Assembly (NCBI RefSeq): GCF_016864375.1
Contig: NZ_CP069354.1
Location: forward strand, 434,001 to 498,000
Length of the DNA: 64,000 nt
Direction: 5' to 3'
Source: Microvirga sp. VF16
Lineage (GTDB): Bacteria > Pseudomonadota > Alphaproteobacteria > Rhizobiales > Beijerinckiaceae
Below the pieces are notes generated by a model. That model worked only from the letters and a program-made list of their open reading frames with translations. It ran no database searches and was not told the origin of the DNA. Made by a program: the position numbers and the translations under genes. The stretch's first letter is position 1. The number at the start of each line of letters is the position of its first letter. Positions 27,907 to 36,153 of this stretch are shown one piece after another.

Positions 27907-28539
27907 TTAAGCCGTCTGGTGGTGATGCTTCGCCTCATAGCGCATGAGTCGCAGAACCGCTCCATAAGGAGCAATCGCAATGGCGGCGAGCGCGAGCTTC
28001 ACCAGATAGTCGGCAATCGCCAGATTCGTCCAAGGCAGGACAATGCACTGATCCGCAATGCCGAATTGACCGAGCGCGTCGCTGATGGTGAGGCCGAGGC
28101 CAGGCACCACGCCACAATAGAAGGCGAACGAGAAGAAGATTGCCGTATCGAGGCCCGACGAGATCACGGACGACACGAAGGGCGGCATCCACCAGGCTTG
28201 GCCGCGCAGGCGGAAGAAGATCTGGATGTCGAGAAGCTGAGCGACCAGGAAGGCTGCGCCCGAGGCAATCGCGATACGGGGTGACGCGAAGATGACCGAG
28301 AGCACCACGGCCAGTGCGAAGCCGGCATAAACCACCCGACGTGCGCCTTTGGGGCCGAAGCGCCGGTTCGACAGGTCGGTGACCAGGAATGAGAACGGAT
28401 AGCTGAAGGCGCCCCAGGTCAGGTAGTCGCCCAGACCCAGATGATGGAAGGGATACTGGACTAGGATATTCGACGAGAGGACAATCAGGGTCATTGCCGT
28501 CAGGGCAATGAGGAAGTCGCGGCGGTCGATCTGAGTCAT
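27907..28539 (-). CDS. yhhQ: VUT family protein, probable queuosine precursor transporter
   Basis: A 210-residue membrane protein of about six helices of the YhhQ/VUT (DUF165) family, which takes up preQ0/preQ1 or queuine. Typical features are LSSNILVQYPF, the FLVTDLSNRRFGPKGARRVVYAG loop and the SSVISSGLDTAIFFSFAF helix. A preQ1 riboswitch was not recognisable upstream, where only the rpmB terminator lies. Confidence in family is high; the precise substrate is inferred. Confidence 0.9.
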   Translation of the reverse strand: MTQIDRRDFLIALTAMTLIVLSSNILVQYPFHHLGLGDYLTWGAFSYPFSFLVTDLSNRRFGPKGARRVVYAGFALAVVLSVIFASPRIAIASGAAFLVAQLLDIQIFFRLRGQAWWMPPFVSSVISSGLDTAIFFSFAFYCGVVPGLGLTISDALGQFGIADQCIVLPWTNLAIADYLVKLALAAIAIAPYGAVLRLMRYEAKHHHQTA

Positions 28540-28582
28540 GAGAAGCCTCGTCCAGGCGAATGCTTAAGCCTTAACACAATGC

Positions 28583-28608
28583 AAAACGGGCGGCACCAGG
28601 GCCGCCCG
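28583..28608 (-). terminator. Intrinsic terminator of rpmB
   Basis: Arms CGGGCGGC (28587-28594) and GCCGCCCG (28601-28608) with a 6-base loop; on the minus strand the stem runs into TTTT. It lies about 26 bases after the rpmB stop. Confidence 0.85.
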
Positions 28609-28634
28609 CAAAGCCAATTTTTCGGCGATCGAGG

Positions 28635-28925
28635 TTAGCTCGCAGCGGCGAGCTTCTTCTCGATCTCGCGCTTCACCGCCAGGGCGGTGGTGGAGAGCTC
28701 GCCAGCCTTGGCCTTGGCCAGGAAGGCGTCGAGGCCGCCGCGGTGCTCGACCGAGCGGAGCGCATTGGCGGAAACGCGCAGGCGCACGGAGCGCTGCAGG
28801 GTGTCAGACTGGAGCGTGACGTTGCAGAGGTTCGGCAGGAACTTCCGCTTCGTCTTGCGGTTCGAGTGGCTCACCAGATGGCCACTCAGCACGGCCTTGC
28901 CGGTCAGTTCGCAACGGCGCGACAT
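28635..28925 (-). CDS. rpmB: 50S ribosomal protein L28
   Basis: A 96-residue L28 starting [33 protein letters not shown], the conserved core. The true start is the ATG at 28925; the longer frame reads into the promoter region. It has its own sigma-70-like promoter and terminator, so it is monocistronic. Confidence 0.97.
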   Translation of the reverse strand: MSRRCELTGKAVLSGHLVSHSNRKTKRKFLPNLCNVTLQSDTLQRSVRLRVSANALRSVEHRGGLDAFLAKAKAGELSTTALAVKREIEKKLAAAS

Positions 28926-29030
28926 GGGTTCAATCCTATTCGTCAATAAAGGGTCGCGGCCTCGAATTCGTGGGTTTGCTGATCGCAGATCCCACGCGGC
29001 CGGACACCGGAAGTCCTTGGAAGGTGCGAG

Positions 29031-29060
29031 CCTATAGGCCAAAAAAGGGGAGGACGTCAA
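29031..29060 (-). promoter_or_regulatory. Sigma-70-type promoter of rpmB
   Basis: On the minus strand TTGACG (29060-29055) and TATAGG (29036-29031) are separated by 18 bases, close to the alphaproteobacterial CTTGAC-N17-CTATA consensus. The predicted start would leave a leader of roughly 100 bases before rpmB. Confidence 0.6.
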
Positions 29061-29159
29061 GAATAGTGCGACGCCGCATCTCGTTTTTTTGAAGCACCGT
29101 GGTCATGATTTATTCTGAATCTCGTGCGATGCAACGGAATAGACTAACGGAAAAGCCTT

Positions 29160-30035
29160 ATGCGCCTCATCGCCTCAGCTCTCGTGACCCTGGCTTTCGC
29201 CGGATCGGGTTCGCTCGCGCAAGCCCAACCCGCCAAGCCTCAGACCCTGAAGGTGAGCTACGACCTCACGCTGGCCGGCTTGCCTCTGGGCAAGGCGGAC
29301 CTGTTGTCGTCCTTCAACGGGTCGAAATACGAGATGCAGGGAAATGCGAAGCTGACCGGACTCGCCATGATCCTGACCGGCGGTAAGGGGGAGGCCAGCG
29401 CGTCCGGCACCCTGGCCGGAGAAGCGCCGCCGCGCTCGACCAAGTTCGCCGTTGTTTCTAAGACATCGGATAATCAGCGCAGCGTCCAGATGGGGCTCAA
29501 GAGCGGCCGGGTGGCCAAGGTCGAGATCGACCCGCCGCTTGAGCCGAAGCCCGACCGGGTTCCGGTCAAGGCGGCCGACAAAAAGGGCGTGGTCGATCCC
29601 ATGAGCGCGCTGCTCATGCCGGCCGTGGCCTCGAAGACCCTCACCGATCCGGCCAATTGCGACCGGACCATCCCCGTCTTCGACGGTGCATCGCGCATGA
29701 ACGTGGTTCTCTCCTATGCGGAGACGAAGAAGGTCGAGGTCCCGGGCTATTCCGGGCCCGTCCTCGTCTGCAATGCCCGCTACGTGCCGATCTCCGGCCA
29801 CCGGAGCGAGCGCCCGGCGACCAAGTTCATGCAGGAGAACAAGGACATGTCCGTGTGGCTGGCGCCCATCGAGGGGCCGCGCCTGCTCTTCCCGCTCAAG
29901 GTCTCGGTGCGCACCATGATCGGCATGGGCGAGATGCAGGCCTCCCTCTGGTCGCTGGAGGAAGACGGTAAGTCGCCGCCGACCCGCAAGGCGGAGAGGG
30001 CCGATGAGACCATCAAGGCCGAGGCCGTTCAGTAA
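29160..30035 (+). CDS. DUF3108 domain periplasmic protein
   Basis: A 291-residue exported protein with a Sec signal peptide (MRLIASALVTLAFAGSGSLAQAQ). The DUF3108 features are YDLTLAGLPLGKADL near the N-terminus, the DPMSALLMP segment and the CDRTIPVFDGASRMNVVLSY block. Function is not established. It lies divergent from rpmB and upstream of the helicase, a neighbourhood I recognise from other Rhizobiales. Confidence 0.85.
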   Translation: MRLIASALVTLAFAGSGSLAQAQPAKPQTLKVSYDLTLAGLPLGKADLLSSFNGSKYEMQGNAKLTGLAMILTGGKGEASASGTLAGEAPPRSTKFAVVSKTSDNQRSVQMGLKSGRVAKVEIDPPLEPKPDRVPVKAADKKGVVDPMSALLMPAVASKTLTDPANCDRTIPVFDGASRMNVVLSYAETKKVEVPGYSGPVLVCNARYVPISGHRSERPATKFMQENKDMSVWLAPIEGPRLLFPLKVSVRTMIGMGEMQASLWSLEEDGKSPPTRKAERADETIKAEAVQ

Positions 30036-30038
30036 GTC

Positions 30039-30071
30039 CCGAAAATCCTTAGGCATTCATGCCGTTTTCGG
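30039..30071 (+). other. Nested inverted repeat after the DUF3108 gene
   Basis: CCGAAAA (30039-30045) pairs with TTTTCGG (30065-30071), and inside it GGCAT (30052-30056) pairs with ATGCC (30059-30063). There is no T-run, so terminator function is doubtful. It begins 3 bases after the stop codon. Confidence 0.4.
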
Positions 30072-30228
30072 TAGCGAAAGAAGCCTCTGGCACCATATAA
30101 GGGGCTAACCGCAGCCGCCCGATGGGCTTTAGGCTGCTTGGAAGAGAAGTCTGCTCGTGCCGGTCTCCGGTCCTGCAGCCTCTCGGCTCACAATCCGGGA
30201 CCTTTTAAGCATTACCCGTCATCCAGGC

Positions 30229-33200
30229 ATGGCCCGTCGTTCCCTTCCCCCGCAGGCGCGGTCGCGCGGCGTGACCGCCGTGCTCGGCCCCACCAATACC
30301 GGCAAGACCCACCTCGCCATCGAGCGCATGCTTGGCCACGACAGCGGCATGATCGGCCTGCCCCTGCGCCTGCTCGCCCGCGAGGTCTATAACCGCGTGG
30401 TGGAGAAGGCGGGGCACCACAACGTCGCTCTCATCACGGGCGAGGAGAAGATCAAGCCGGACCGGCCGCGCTACTGGATCTCCACCGTCGAGGCCATGCC
30501 GCGCGATCTCGATCTCGCCTTCGTGGCCGTGGACGAGATCCAGCTCTCGAGCGACCTCGATCGGGGCCACGTCTTCACCGATCGCCTTCTGAACCAGCGC
30601 GGACGCGAGGAGACCCTCCTCATCGGCTCGGCCACCATGCGCCCGCTGATCGAGGCGCTGATCCCGGGCGTTCACGTGGTCACCCGGCCGCGCCTGTCGA
30701 AACTGTCCTTCGCGGGCGAGAAGAAGGTGTCGCGCCTGCCCCGCCGCTCGGCCATCGTGGCCTTCTCGGCGGAAGAGGTCTACGGCATCGCGGAGCTGAT
30801 CCGCCGTCAGAGCGGTGGTGCTGCGGTGGTGCTGGGAGCGCTGTCGCCCCGGACTCGCAACGCTCAGGTCGAGCTCTACCAGAACGGGGACGTGGATTAC
30901 CTGATCGCTACCGATGCCATCGGCATGGGCCTCAATCTCGACGTGGACCATGTGGCGTTTGCGTCCGACAAGAAATTCGACGGATTTCAGTTCCGCAAGC
31001 TGAACAACCCGGAGCTCGCCCAGATCGCCGGCCGCGCCGGCCGCTACATGCGCGACGGCACCTTCGGGTCCACGGGCCGGTGCCCGCCTTTCGACGCAGA
31101 AACCGTTGAGGCGCTCGAAAATCATGTCTTCGACCCGGTTCGCATCCTGCAGTGGCGCAACCCGGATCTCGATTTCTCGTCGCTCGCCCGTCTGCGTGAC
31201 TCGCTTGGCCAGCAGCCGAGGGAGCACGGTCTCGTGCGGGCGCCCACGGGCGAGGACGCGACGGCCCTCGAGGTTCTCGCGCGGGAAGACGACATCCAGG
31301 CCATGGCCCGCTCCCAATATGCCGTGGAACGGCTCTGGCAGATCTGCCAGGTGCCGGATTATCGCAAAGTGTCTCCGCAGACCCATGCGGATCTCGTCGG
31401 CCAGCTCTATCGTTTCCTCATGAAGGATGGGGCCATCCCGGCCGACTGGTTTGCCCGCCATCTGTCCGCCATGGACCGGACCGATGGGGATATCGACACC
31501 CTCTCCAACCGCATCGCCCAGGTCAGGACCTGGTCCTTCGTCGCTAACCGTCCCGACTGGTTGAAGGATCCAGAGCATTGGCAGGATGTTGCGCGTCAGG
31601 TAGAGGACAAGCTATCGGATGCGCTCCATGAACGTCTGGCCCAAAGGTTCATCGACCGGCGGACGAGCGTTCTCATGCGGCGCTTGAGAGAGAACAAGAT
31701 GCTCGAAGCGGAAATTACGACCACCGGCGACGTCACTGTCGAGGGTCAGCACATCGGTCACCTGCACGGCTTCCATTTCGTGCCCGATCCCCAGGCCGAC
31801 ACGACGGAGGCCAAGACCCTGCGCAATGCTGCCAGCAAGGCGCTGGCCGGCGAGATCGAGGCGCGGGCGGACCGGTTTGCCGAGACGCCTGACGCCATGC
31901 TCGTGCTGTCGAACGACGGCACGATCCGCTGGATGGGCGACCCGGTGGCCAAGCTGGAAGCCGGCGACAAGCTGTTCGATCCCAAGGTGCGCATCCTCTC
32001 GGACGAGCATCTCACGGGCCCGGCCCGGGACAAGGTCGACAACCGCCTGCGCGCCTGGCTGAAGGCCTATATCGTGCGCCTGCTCGGTCCGTTGCTGCAG
32101 CTCGAGGACAGCACGGAGCTGACGGGCCTTGCCCGCGGCATCGGATTCCAGATCGGTGAGGCCCTTGGTGTGCTGGAGCGCGCGAAGGTTCTCAACGACG
32201 TGCGCAGCCTCGACCAGGATGCCCGCGGCGCCTTGCGCAAGGCCGGTGTCCGGTTCGGCGCCTATCACCTTTACCTTCCTGCTCTCCTGAAGCCGGCCCC
32301 TCGTGTTCTGGCGACCCAGCTCTGGGCGCTGCAGAACGGAGGCCTCGATCAAAAGGGCATCGACGAGATCGCCCATCTTGCTCAGTCGGGCCGCACCTCG
32401 ATCCCGGTCGACCAGGAGATCGCCCATGGGCTTTATCGCGCCGCGGGCTTCCGTGTGCTGGGCGGCCGTGCCGTGCGCGTCGATATCCTGGAGCGGCTGG
32501 CCGATCTGATCCGCCCCGCCATCGCCTACCGCCCTGGAATCACCCCCGGCGAGCCGCCGGCGGGTACCGCCGATGGCGAGAGCTTCGTTCCAACCGTGTC
32601 CATGACCTCGCTCGTGGGCTGTGCCGGCGAGGACTTCGCCACGATCCTCAAGTCCCTCGGCTACGTGATGGAGCGCCGCCCTGGCCCCGCCATCACCGCG
32701 CCGTTGGTCGAGGCGCCGAAGGCCATCGAGCCCCAGGCCGCTCCCGCAGAGGAAGAAGCCGCCGCTCCGGCGCCGGAAGCTCCGGCCGAGGCCGCCGAGA
32801 CGGCTGTCGGGACCGAAGAGATCGGCGCTGTCGCCGTCGAGGCTCCTGAGGCGGCCGTCTCCGAGCAGGAAGTCGCGACCAGCGCTGCCGAGGCCGTGGC
32901 CTCGCCGGAAGGCCAGTTCCTGGCTCCCGCTGAGGCGTCCACCGAGGCCGCTGTCGCCGAAATCCCTGCCGAGCCCGAGATGATCGAGGTCTGGCGCCAG
33001 GGCCGCCGTCACCACGAGGGCGGCCAAGCCCGTCATGGCCGCGATTCGCGTGGCGGCCGTCACGAGCGTGGCGAGCGGCAGGAGCGCGGCGACCGTCGCC
33101 CGCGCCATGGCGAGGGTCAGGGCGAGCAGGGAGGCGAACGCCGTCCGCGTCCCGAGCGCCGGGAGGCGCAAGGGGAGGGCGGGCGTCCGCAGAACCGGCC

Positions 33201-33357
33201 GCCGCGCGGTCCCGGCCGCGGTGATGAGCGTCGTGGACCGCGCCCCGACAACCGGCGCGACGGCGGGCAGGAGCGGCGCGAGAAGCAGCCGGACCCGAAC
33301 TCGCCCTTCGCCAAGCTGATGGCTCTCAAGGCCCAGCTCGAGGACAACAAGAAGTGA
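30229..33357 (+). CDS. SUV3-like superfamily 2 RNA helicase with an Arg/Gly-rich C-terminal tail
   Basis: About 1042 residues. The N-terminal helicase core has motif I GPTNTGKTH (residues 20-28), motif II DEIQ (102-105), SATM, and the C-terminal helicase motifs (ATDAIGMGLN, QIAGRAGRYMRDG), the pattern of mitochondrial SUV3 and its alphaproteobacterial homologues. The middle part is family-specific. From about residue 840 the chain is Ala/Glu-rich, then becomes a 100-residue Arg/Gly/His-rich tail, likely RNA-binding, ending in a conserved NSPFAKLMALKAQLEDNKK-like peptide. A GTG at 30157 is an alternative start. Likely role: RNA unwinding and decay. The S4 gene follows at 12 bases. Confidence 0.92.
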   Translation: MARRSLPPQARSRGVTAVLGPTNTGKTHLAIERMLGHDSGMIGLPLRLLAREVYNRVVEKAGHHNVALITGEEKIKPDRPRYWISTVEAMPRDLDLAFVAVDEIQLSSDLDRGHVFTDRLLNQRGREETLLIGSATMRPLIEALIPGVHVVTRPRLSKLSFAGEKKVSRLPRRSAIVAFSAEEVYGIAELIRRQSGGAAVVLGALSPRTRNAQVELYQNGDVDYLIATDAIGMGLNLDVDHVAFASDKKFDGFQFRKLNNPELAQIAGRAGRYMRDGTFGSTGRCPPFDAETVEALENHVFDPVRILQWRNPDLDFSSLARLRDSLGQQPREHGLVRAPTGEDATALEVLAREDDIQAMARSQYAVERLWQICQVPDYRKVSPQTHADLVGQLYRFLMKDGAIPADWFARHLSAMDRTDGDIDTLSNRIAQVRTWSFVANRPDWLKDPEHWQDVARQVEDKLSDALHERLAQRFIDRRTSVLMRRLRENKMLEAEITTTGDVTVEGQHIGHLHGFHFVPDPQADTTEAKTLRNAASKALAGEIEARADRFAETPDAMLVLSNDGTIRWMGDPVAKLEAGDKLFDPKVRILSDEHLTGPARDKVDNRLRAWLKAYIVRLLGPLLQLEDSTELTGLARGIGFQIGEALGVLERAKVLNDVRSLDQDARGALRKAGVRFGAYHLYLPALLKPAPRVLATQLWALQNGGLDQKGIDEIAHLAQSGRTSIPVDQEIAHGLYRAAGFRVLGGRAVRVDILERLADLIRPAIAYRPGITPGEPPAGTADGESFVPTVSMTSLVGCAGEDFATILKSLGYVMERRPGPAITAPLVEAPKAIEPQAAPAEEEAAAPAPEAPAEAAETAVGTEEIGAVAVEAPEAAVSEQEVATSAAEAVASPEGQFLAPAEASTEAAVAEIPAEPEMIEVWRQGRRHHEGGQARHGRDSRGGRHERGERQERGDRRPRHGEGQGEQGGERRPRPERREAQGEGGRPQNRPPRGPGRGDERRGPRPDNRRDGGQERREKQPDPNSPFAKLMALKAQLEDNKK

Positions 33358-33369
33358 GGTTTTAAGCGC

Positions 33370-33672
33370 ATGCGTGAGGACCGGCAGCGGCTCGACAAGT
33401 GGCTGTGGTTCGCGCGCTTCGCGAAGACCCGGACGCTGGCGGCCAAGCTGGTCACCAGCGGCTTCGTCCGCCTCAACGGCCAGCGTACCGACAACGCCGC
33501 CAAGGCGGTGGCCATCGGTGACGTGGTCACCATAGCACTGTCCCGGACCACTCTTGTGGTCCGGGTCGAAGGTCTCGGCGAGCGCCGTGGTCCTGCACTG
33601 GAAGCAAGGCAGCTCTACATAGACCTCAACCAGGACAACGCGGCGCTTGTCAGCGACAGCGACAAGAGCTAG
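33370..33672 (+). CDS. S4-domain RNA-binding protein (HslR-like)
   Basis: A 100-residue protein consisting almost wholly of an S4 RNA-binding domain (RQRLDKWLWFARFAKTRTLAAKLVTSG, then VRLNGQRTDNAAKAVAIGDVVTI). It resembles Hsp15/HslR, which binds 50S subunits carrying stalled nascent chains. Being 12 bases downstream of the helicase, it is probably co-expressed with it and points to a shared role in RNA or ribosome maintenance. Confidence 0.92.
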   Translation: MREDRQRLDKWLWFARFAKTRTLAAKLVTSGFVRLNGQRTDNAAKAVAIGDVVTIALSRTTLVVRVEGLGERRGPALEARQLYIDLNQDNAALVSDSDKS

Positions 33673-33721
33673 AGCGGCGACGATTGTTTATATTCCAGAG
33701 TAGACCCTCGAAGGACCGTTC

Positions 33722-34060
33722 ATGACCTACGTCGTCACTGAAAATTGCATCAAGTGCAAATACATGGACTGCGTGGAGGTGTGCCCGGTCGACTGTTTCT
33801 ACGAGGGCGAGAACATGCTCGTCATCCATCCTGACGAGTGCATCGATTGCGGCGTCTGCGAGCCGGAATGCCCCGCGGAAGCCATTAAGCCCGATGCGGA
33901 GCCGGGCCTCGAACAATGGCTGAAGCTTAATGCCGACTTGGCCAAGAGCTGGCCCAACATCACCATCAAGAAGGATCCGCCCGCCGATGCGAAGGAATTC
34001 GATGGCGTTGCGGGCAAGTTCGAGGCCTATTTCACGGCCAATCCGGGCGAGGGTGACTAA
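33722..34060 (+). CDS. fdxA: 7Fe ferredoxin FdxA
   Basis: A 112-residue ferredoxin with [3Fe-4S] and [4Fe-4S] clusters. The cysteine pattern is [18 protein letters not shown] at the N-terminus and [12 protein letters not shown] near residues 40-51. The length and the C-terminal extension match FdxA of alphaproteobacteria. GAAGGA lies upstream of the ATG. It is an electron carrier in the cytoplasm; the partner is unknown. It lies in the conserved run S4, fdxA, carD, rpoH. Confidence 0.95.
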   Translation: MTYVVTENCIKCKYMDCVEVCPVDCFYEGENMLVIHPDECIDCGVCEPECPAEAIKPDAEPGLEQWLKLNADLAKSWPNITIKKDPPADAKEFDGVAGKFEAYFTANPGEGD

Positions 34061-34441
34061 AGTCTGGACGAGAAAGACCAAGGTCCAAATCTAGGCGAAA
34101 CTCGGCTCTCTTTAACGCTTTGCTTTGAAATATTTTTGCTTTTTCGGCCGGACTGTGATAGGGTCCGCAAATGCCGTCGCTTGCGCTCAAGCCGTGCACC
34201 GTCTCTGCAGACCGGCGGTTCACATAATGAAGCAAAGATTCGCGTCCTTTGACTTAAGGGAGCGTTGCTGCCTTGGTCAAGGGCATGGGCGTTTGTAGCC
34301 GCTGGCTTACATCAGGGAGACGAGCGGAATAGTCAAGTTCCGTGACGCTCACATCTTATCCTCGTTCCCTTGGGACCCTGCCCAGTGGAACTACAGCTTC
34401 CTCGTTGCCAAGCGAGGACCATGCAAGGAGGCCTCTCTCGC
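34061..34441 (+). other. 381-base gap and long leader before carD
   Basis: No gene seen. The first half is AT-rich (TTGAAATATTTTTGCTTTTT near 34124-34143) and contains a weak promoter-like pair TTGCTT and TAGGGT spaced 17 bases. The stretch just before carD holds a short hairpin CCTCG/CGAGG near 34400-34417, then a strong AAGGAGG. This looks like a long 5' leader, possibly regulatory; no known riboswitch was recognised. Confidence 0.4.
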
Positions 34442-35026
34442 ATGACAACCGCCAAGAAGTCCGCCCAGCGCCTTGGGTTCAAGTCCGGTGAAGCGATCGT
34501 TTATCCCGCTCACGGTGTCGGCCGCATCACGGCCATCGAAGAGCAGGAAATCGCGGGGTTCAAACTGGAGCTGTACGTGGTCTCTTTCGATAAGGACAAG
34601 ATGGTCCTTCGGGTTCCGACCGGTAAAGCCTCCAGTGTCGGCATGCGCAAGCTTGCCGAACCGGCTCTGATCCAAAAGGCTCTGGACGTGCTGACAGGTC
34701 GTGCTCGCGTGAAGCGCACCATGTGGTCGCGCCGCGCGCAGGAATACGAGGCCAAGATCAATTCCGGCGATCTGATTGCCGTTACGGAAGTCGTGCGCGA
34801 CCTCTATCGCTCCGAGGCTCAGCCCGAGCAGTCCTACAGCGAGCGCCAGCTCTACGAATCCGCTCTCGATCGCGTCGTGCGCGAGATTGCGGCCGTCAAC
34901 AAGATCACGGATACGGAAGCTCTGAAGCTCATCGAGCAGAGCCTTGCCAAGTCCCCGCGCCGGGCCAAGGGTGCCGAGGCGGAGGCTGATGCCGAGGGCG
35001 ACGACCTTCAGGAAGAGGCCGCCTGA
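34442..35026 (+). CDS. carD: CarD family transcriptional regulator
   Basis: A 194-residue RNA-polymerase-binding protein. The N-terminal CarD/TRCF interaction domain is clear (FKSGEAIVYPAHGVGRITAIEEQEIAG, then LELYVVSFDKDKMVLRVP). A helical C-terminal domain (KRTMWSRRAQEYEAKINSGDLIAVTEVVRDLYRSE) contacts promoter DNA and stabilises open complexes, notably at rRNA promoters in other bacteria. An acidic tail ends the protein. AAGGAGG 11 bases upstream supports the ATG at 34442. An intrinsic terminator follows. Confidence 0.95.
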   Translation: MTTAKKSAQRLGFKSGEAIVYPAHGVGRITAIEEQEIAGFKLELYVVSFDKDKMVLRVPTGKASSVGMRKLAEPALIQKALDVLTGRARVKRTMWSRRAQEYEAKINSGDLIAVTEVVRDLYRSEAQPEQSYSERQLYESALDRVVREIAAVNKITDTEALKLIEQSLAKSPRRAKGAEAEADAEGDDLQEEAA

Positions 35027-35050
35027 TCGAAGGGTCGAACTCGATCACCC

Positions 35051-35079
35051 AAAAAGCCCGGCCCTGTGCCGGGCTTTTT
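35051..35079 (+). terminator. Intrinsic terminator of carD
   Basis: Arms AAAAAGCCCGGC and GCCGGGCTTTTT (12 bp) around the loop CCTGT, ending in a T-run. The symmetrical A and T tracts would let it work in both directions. Confidence 0.92.
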
Positions 35080-35141
35080 TATGGCCAAAGCCTTGTTTTT
35101 CAAAGGCGGGAATCTATTTTGCGAAACTTGGCTGTTGGGAG

Positions 35142-35166
35142 TGAACTTTTTGCGGCCTCGCTCGTT
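35142..35166 (+). promoter_or_regulatory. Candidate general-stress (EcfG) promoter of the rpoH gene
   Basis: TGAAC (35142-35146), 16 bases, then CGTT (35163-35166). This differs from the alphaproteobacterial EcfG consensus GGAAC-N16/17-CGTT at one position. It lies 27 bases before the sigma factor start codon. rpoH2 is under EcfG control in some rhizobia, which supports the call. Confidence 0.5.
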
Positions 35167-35192
35167 GTGTCTCTGCCAAGGGAGAGCACACA

Positions 35193-36065
35193 ATGGGAGA
35201 AATCTCAGGGGTTCGCCGCCGGTTTGTCCGCGCAGCCATGAATGCACCTTTTCTCGAAAGAGAAGAGGAGCACCTTCTTGCCGTGCGCTGGAAAGAGGCC
35301 GGCGATGAAGCGGCGCTTCACCAACTGACTGCTGCCCATATGCGCCTCGTCATCGCGCTGGCAGCCCGCTTCCGTCATTACGGCCTGCCGATGGCCGACC
35401 TCGTCCAGGAAGGCCATGTCGGTCTTCTCGAGGCCGCTGCCCGGTTCGAGCCTGAGCGCGAAGTCCGCTTCTCGACCTATGCGACCTGGTGGATCCGTGC
35501 CTCCGTGCAAGATTACATCCTTCGCAATTGGTCAATCGTTCGCGGTGGAACGAGTTCCGCTCAGAAGGCACTTTTCTTCAATCTGCGCCGCCTGCGCGCT
35601 CGCCTGACCCGTGGCGGAGAGGAGCGCATCTCCTCCGACGTGCATGAGAAGATCGCCGAGGCGATCGGCGTATCGAAGGCCGATGTGGCCTTGATGGACG
35701 CCCGTCTCTCGGCTCCCGATACGTCCCTGAATGCCCCGGTCCTGGACGCCGATCCGGGAAATTCCGCTGAGCGCGTCGAATTCCTCGTCGATAACAGCCC
35801 GCTGCCGGACGAGAGCGTCAGTGACGTGATCGATACCGAGCGCCGAGTGCTCTGGCTGCAGCAGGCGCTGGAAGTTCTCAACGAGCGCGAATTGCGGATC
35901 CTGCGTGCCCGCCGCCTCGCCGACGAGCAGGTGACCCTGGAGTTCCTAGGCGACAGGCTCGGGATCTCGAAGGAGCGCGTGCGTCAGATCGAGAACCGCG
36001 CTCTGGAGAAGCTCAAGCGCGCCCTGGTGGAAAAGTACCCGCAGGCCTCGGGCGCCTTCGTGTAG
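35193..36065 (+). CDS. rpoH: RNA polymerase sigma-32 family factor, RpoH2-like
   Basis: A 290-residue sigma-70-type factor of the heat-shock group. Region 2 (HMRLVIALAARFRHYGLPMADLVQEGHVGLLEAAARFEPEREVRFSTYATWWIRASVQDYILRNWS would be its span, residues 49-113) is intact. The RpoH box QKALFFNLR at 124-132 separates it from housekeeping sigma factors. Region 4 ends with the helix LGDRLGISKERVRQIENRALEKL. Because the locus differs from the typical rpoH1 context and an EcfG-like promoter precedes it, I read it as the second, stress-linked RpoH. Confidence 0.92.
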   Translation: MGEISGVRRRFVRAAMNAPFLEREEEHLLAVRWKEAGDEAALHQLTAAHMRLVIALAARFRHYGLPMADLVQEGHVGLLEAAARFEPEREVRFSTYATWWIRASVQDYILRNWSIVRGGTSSAQKALFFNLRRLRARLTRGGEERISSDVHEKIAEAIGVSKADVALMDARLSAPDTSLNAPVLDADPGNSAERVEFLVDNSPLPDESVSDVIDTERRVLWLQQALEVLNERELRILRARRLADEQVTLEFLGDRLGISKERVRQIENRALEKLKRALVEKYPQASGAFV

Positions 36066-36153
36066 GGCGCCGGACTTCCCCCGGATCTCGATGTCGGAAT
36101 TTTTGGGCGAGGCGGGTATCCGCCTCGCCGATCTTTTTCGGGAGCCGAAAAGG

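Noticed and set aside
34032..34235. 67-codon minus-strand frame in the fdxA-carD gap
   Set aside because: No ribosome-binding site, overlaps fdxA and resembles non-coding composition.
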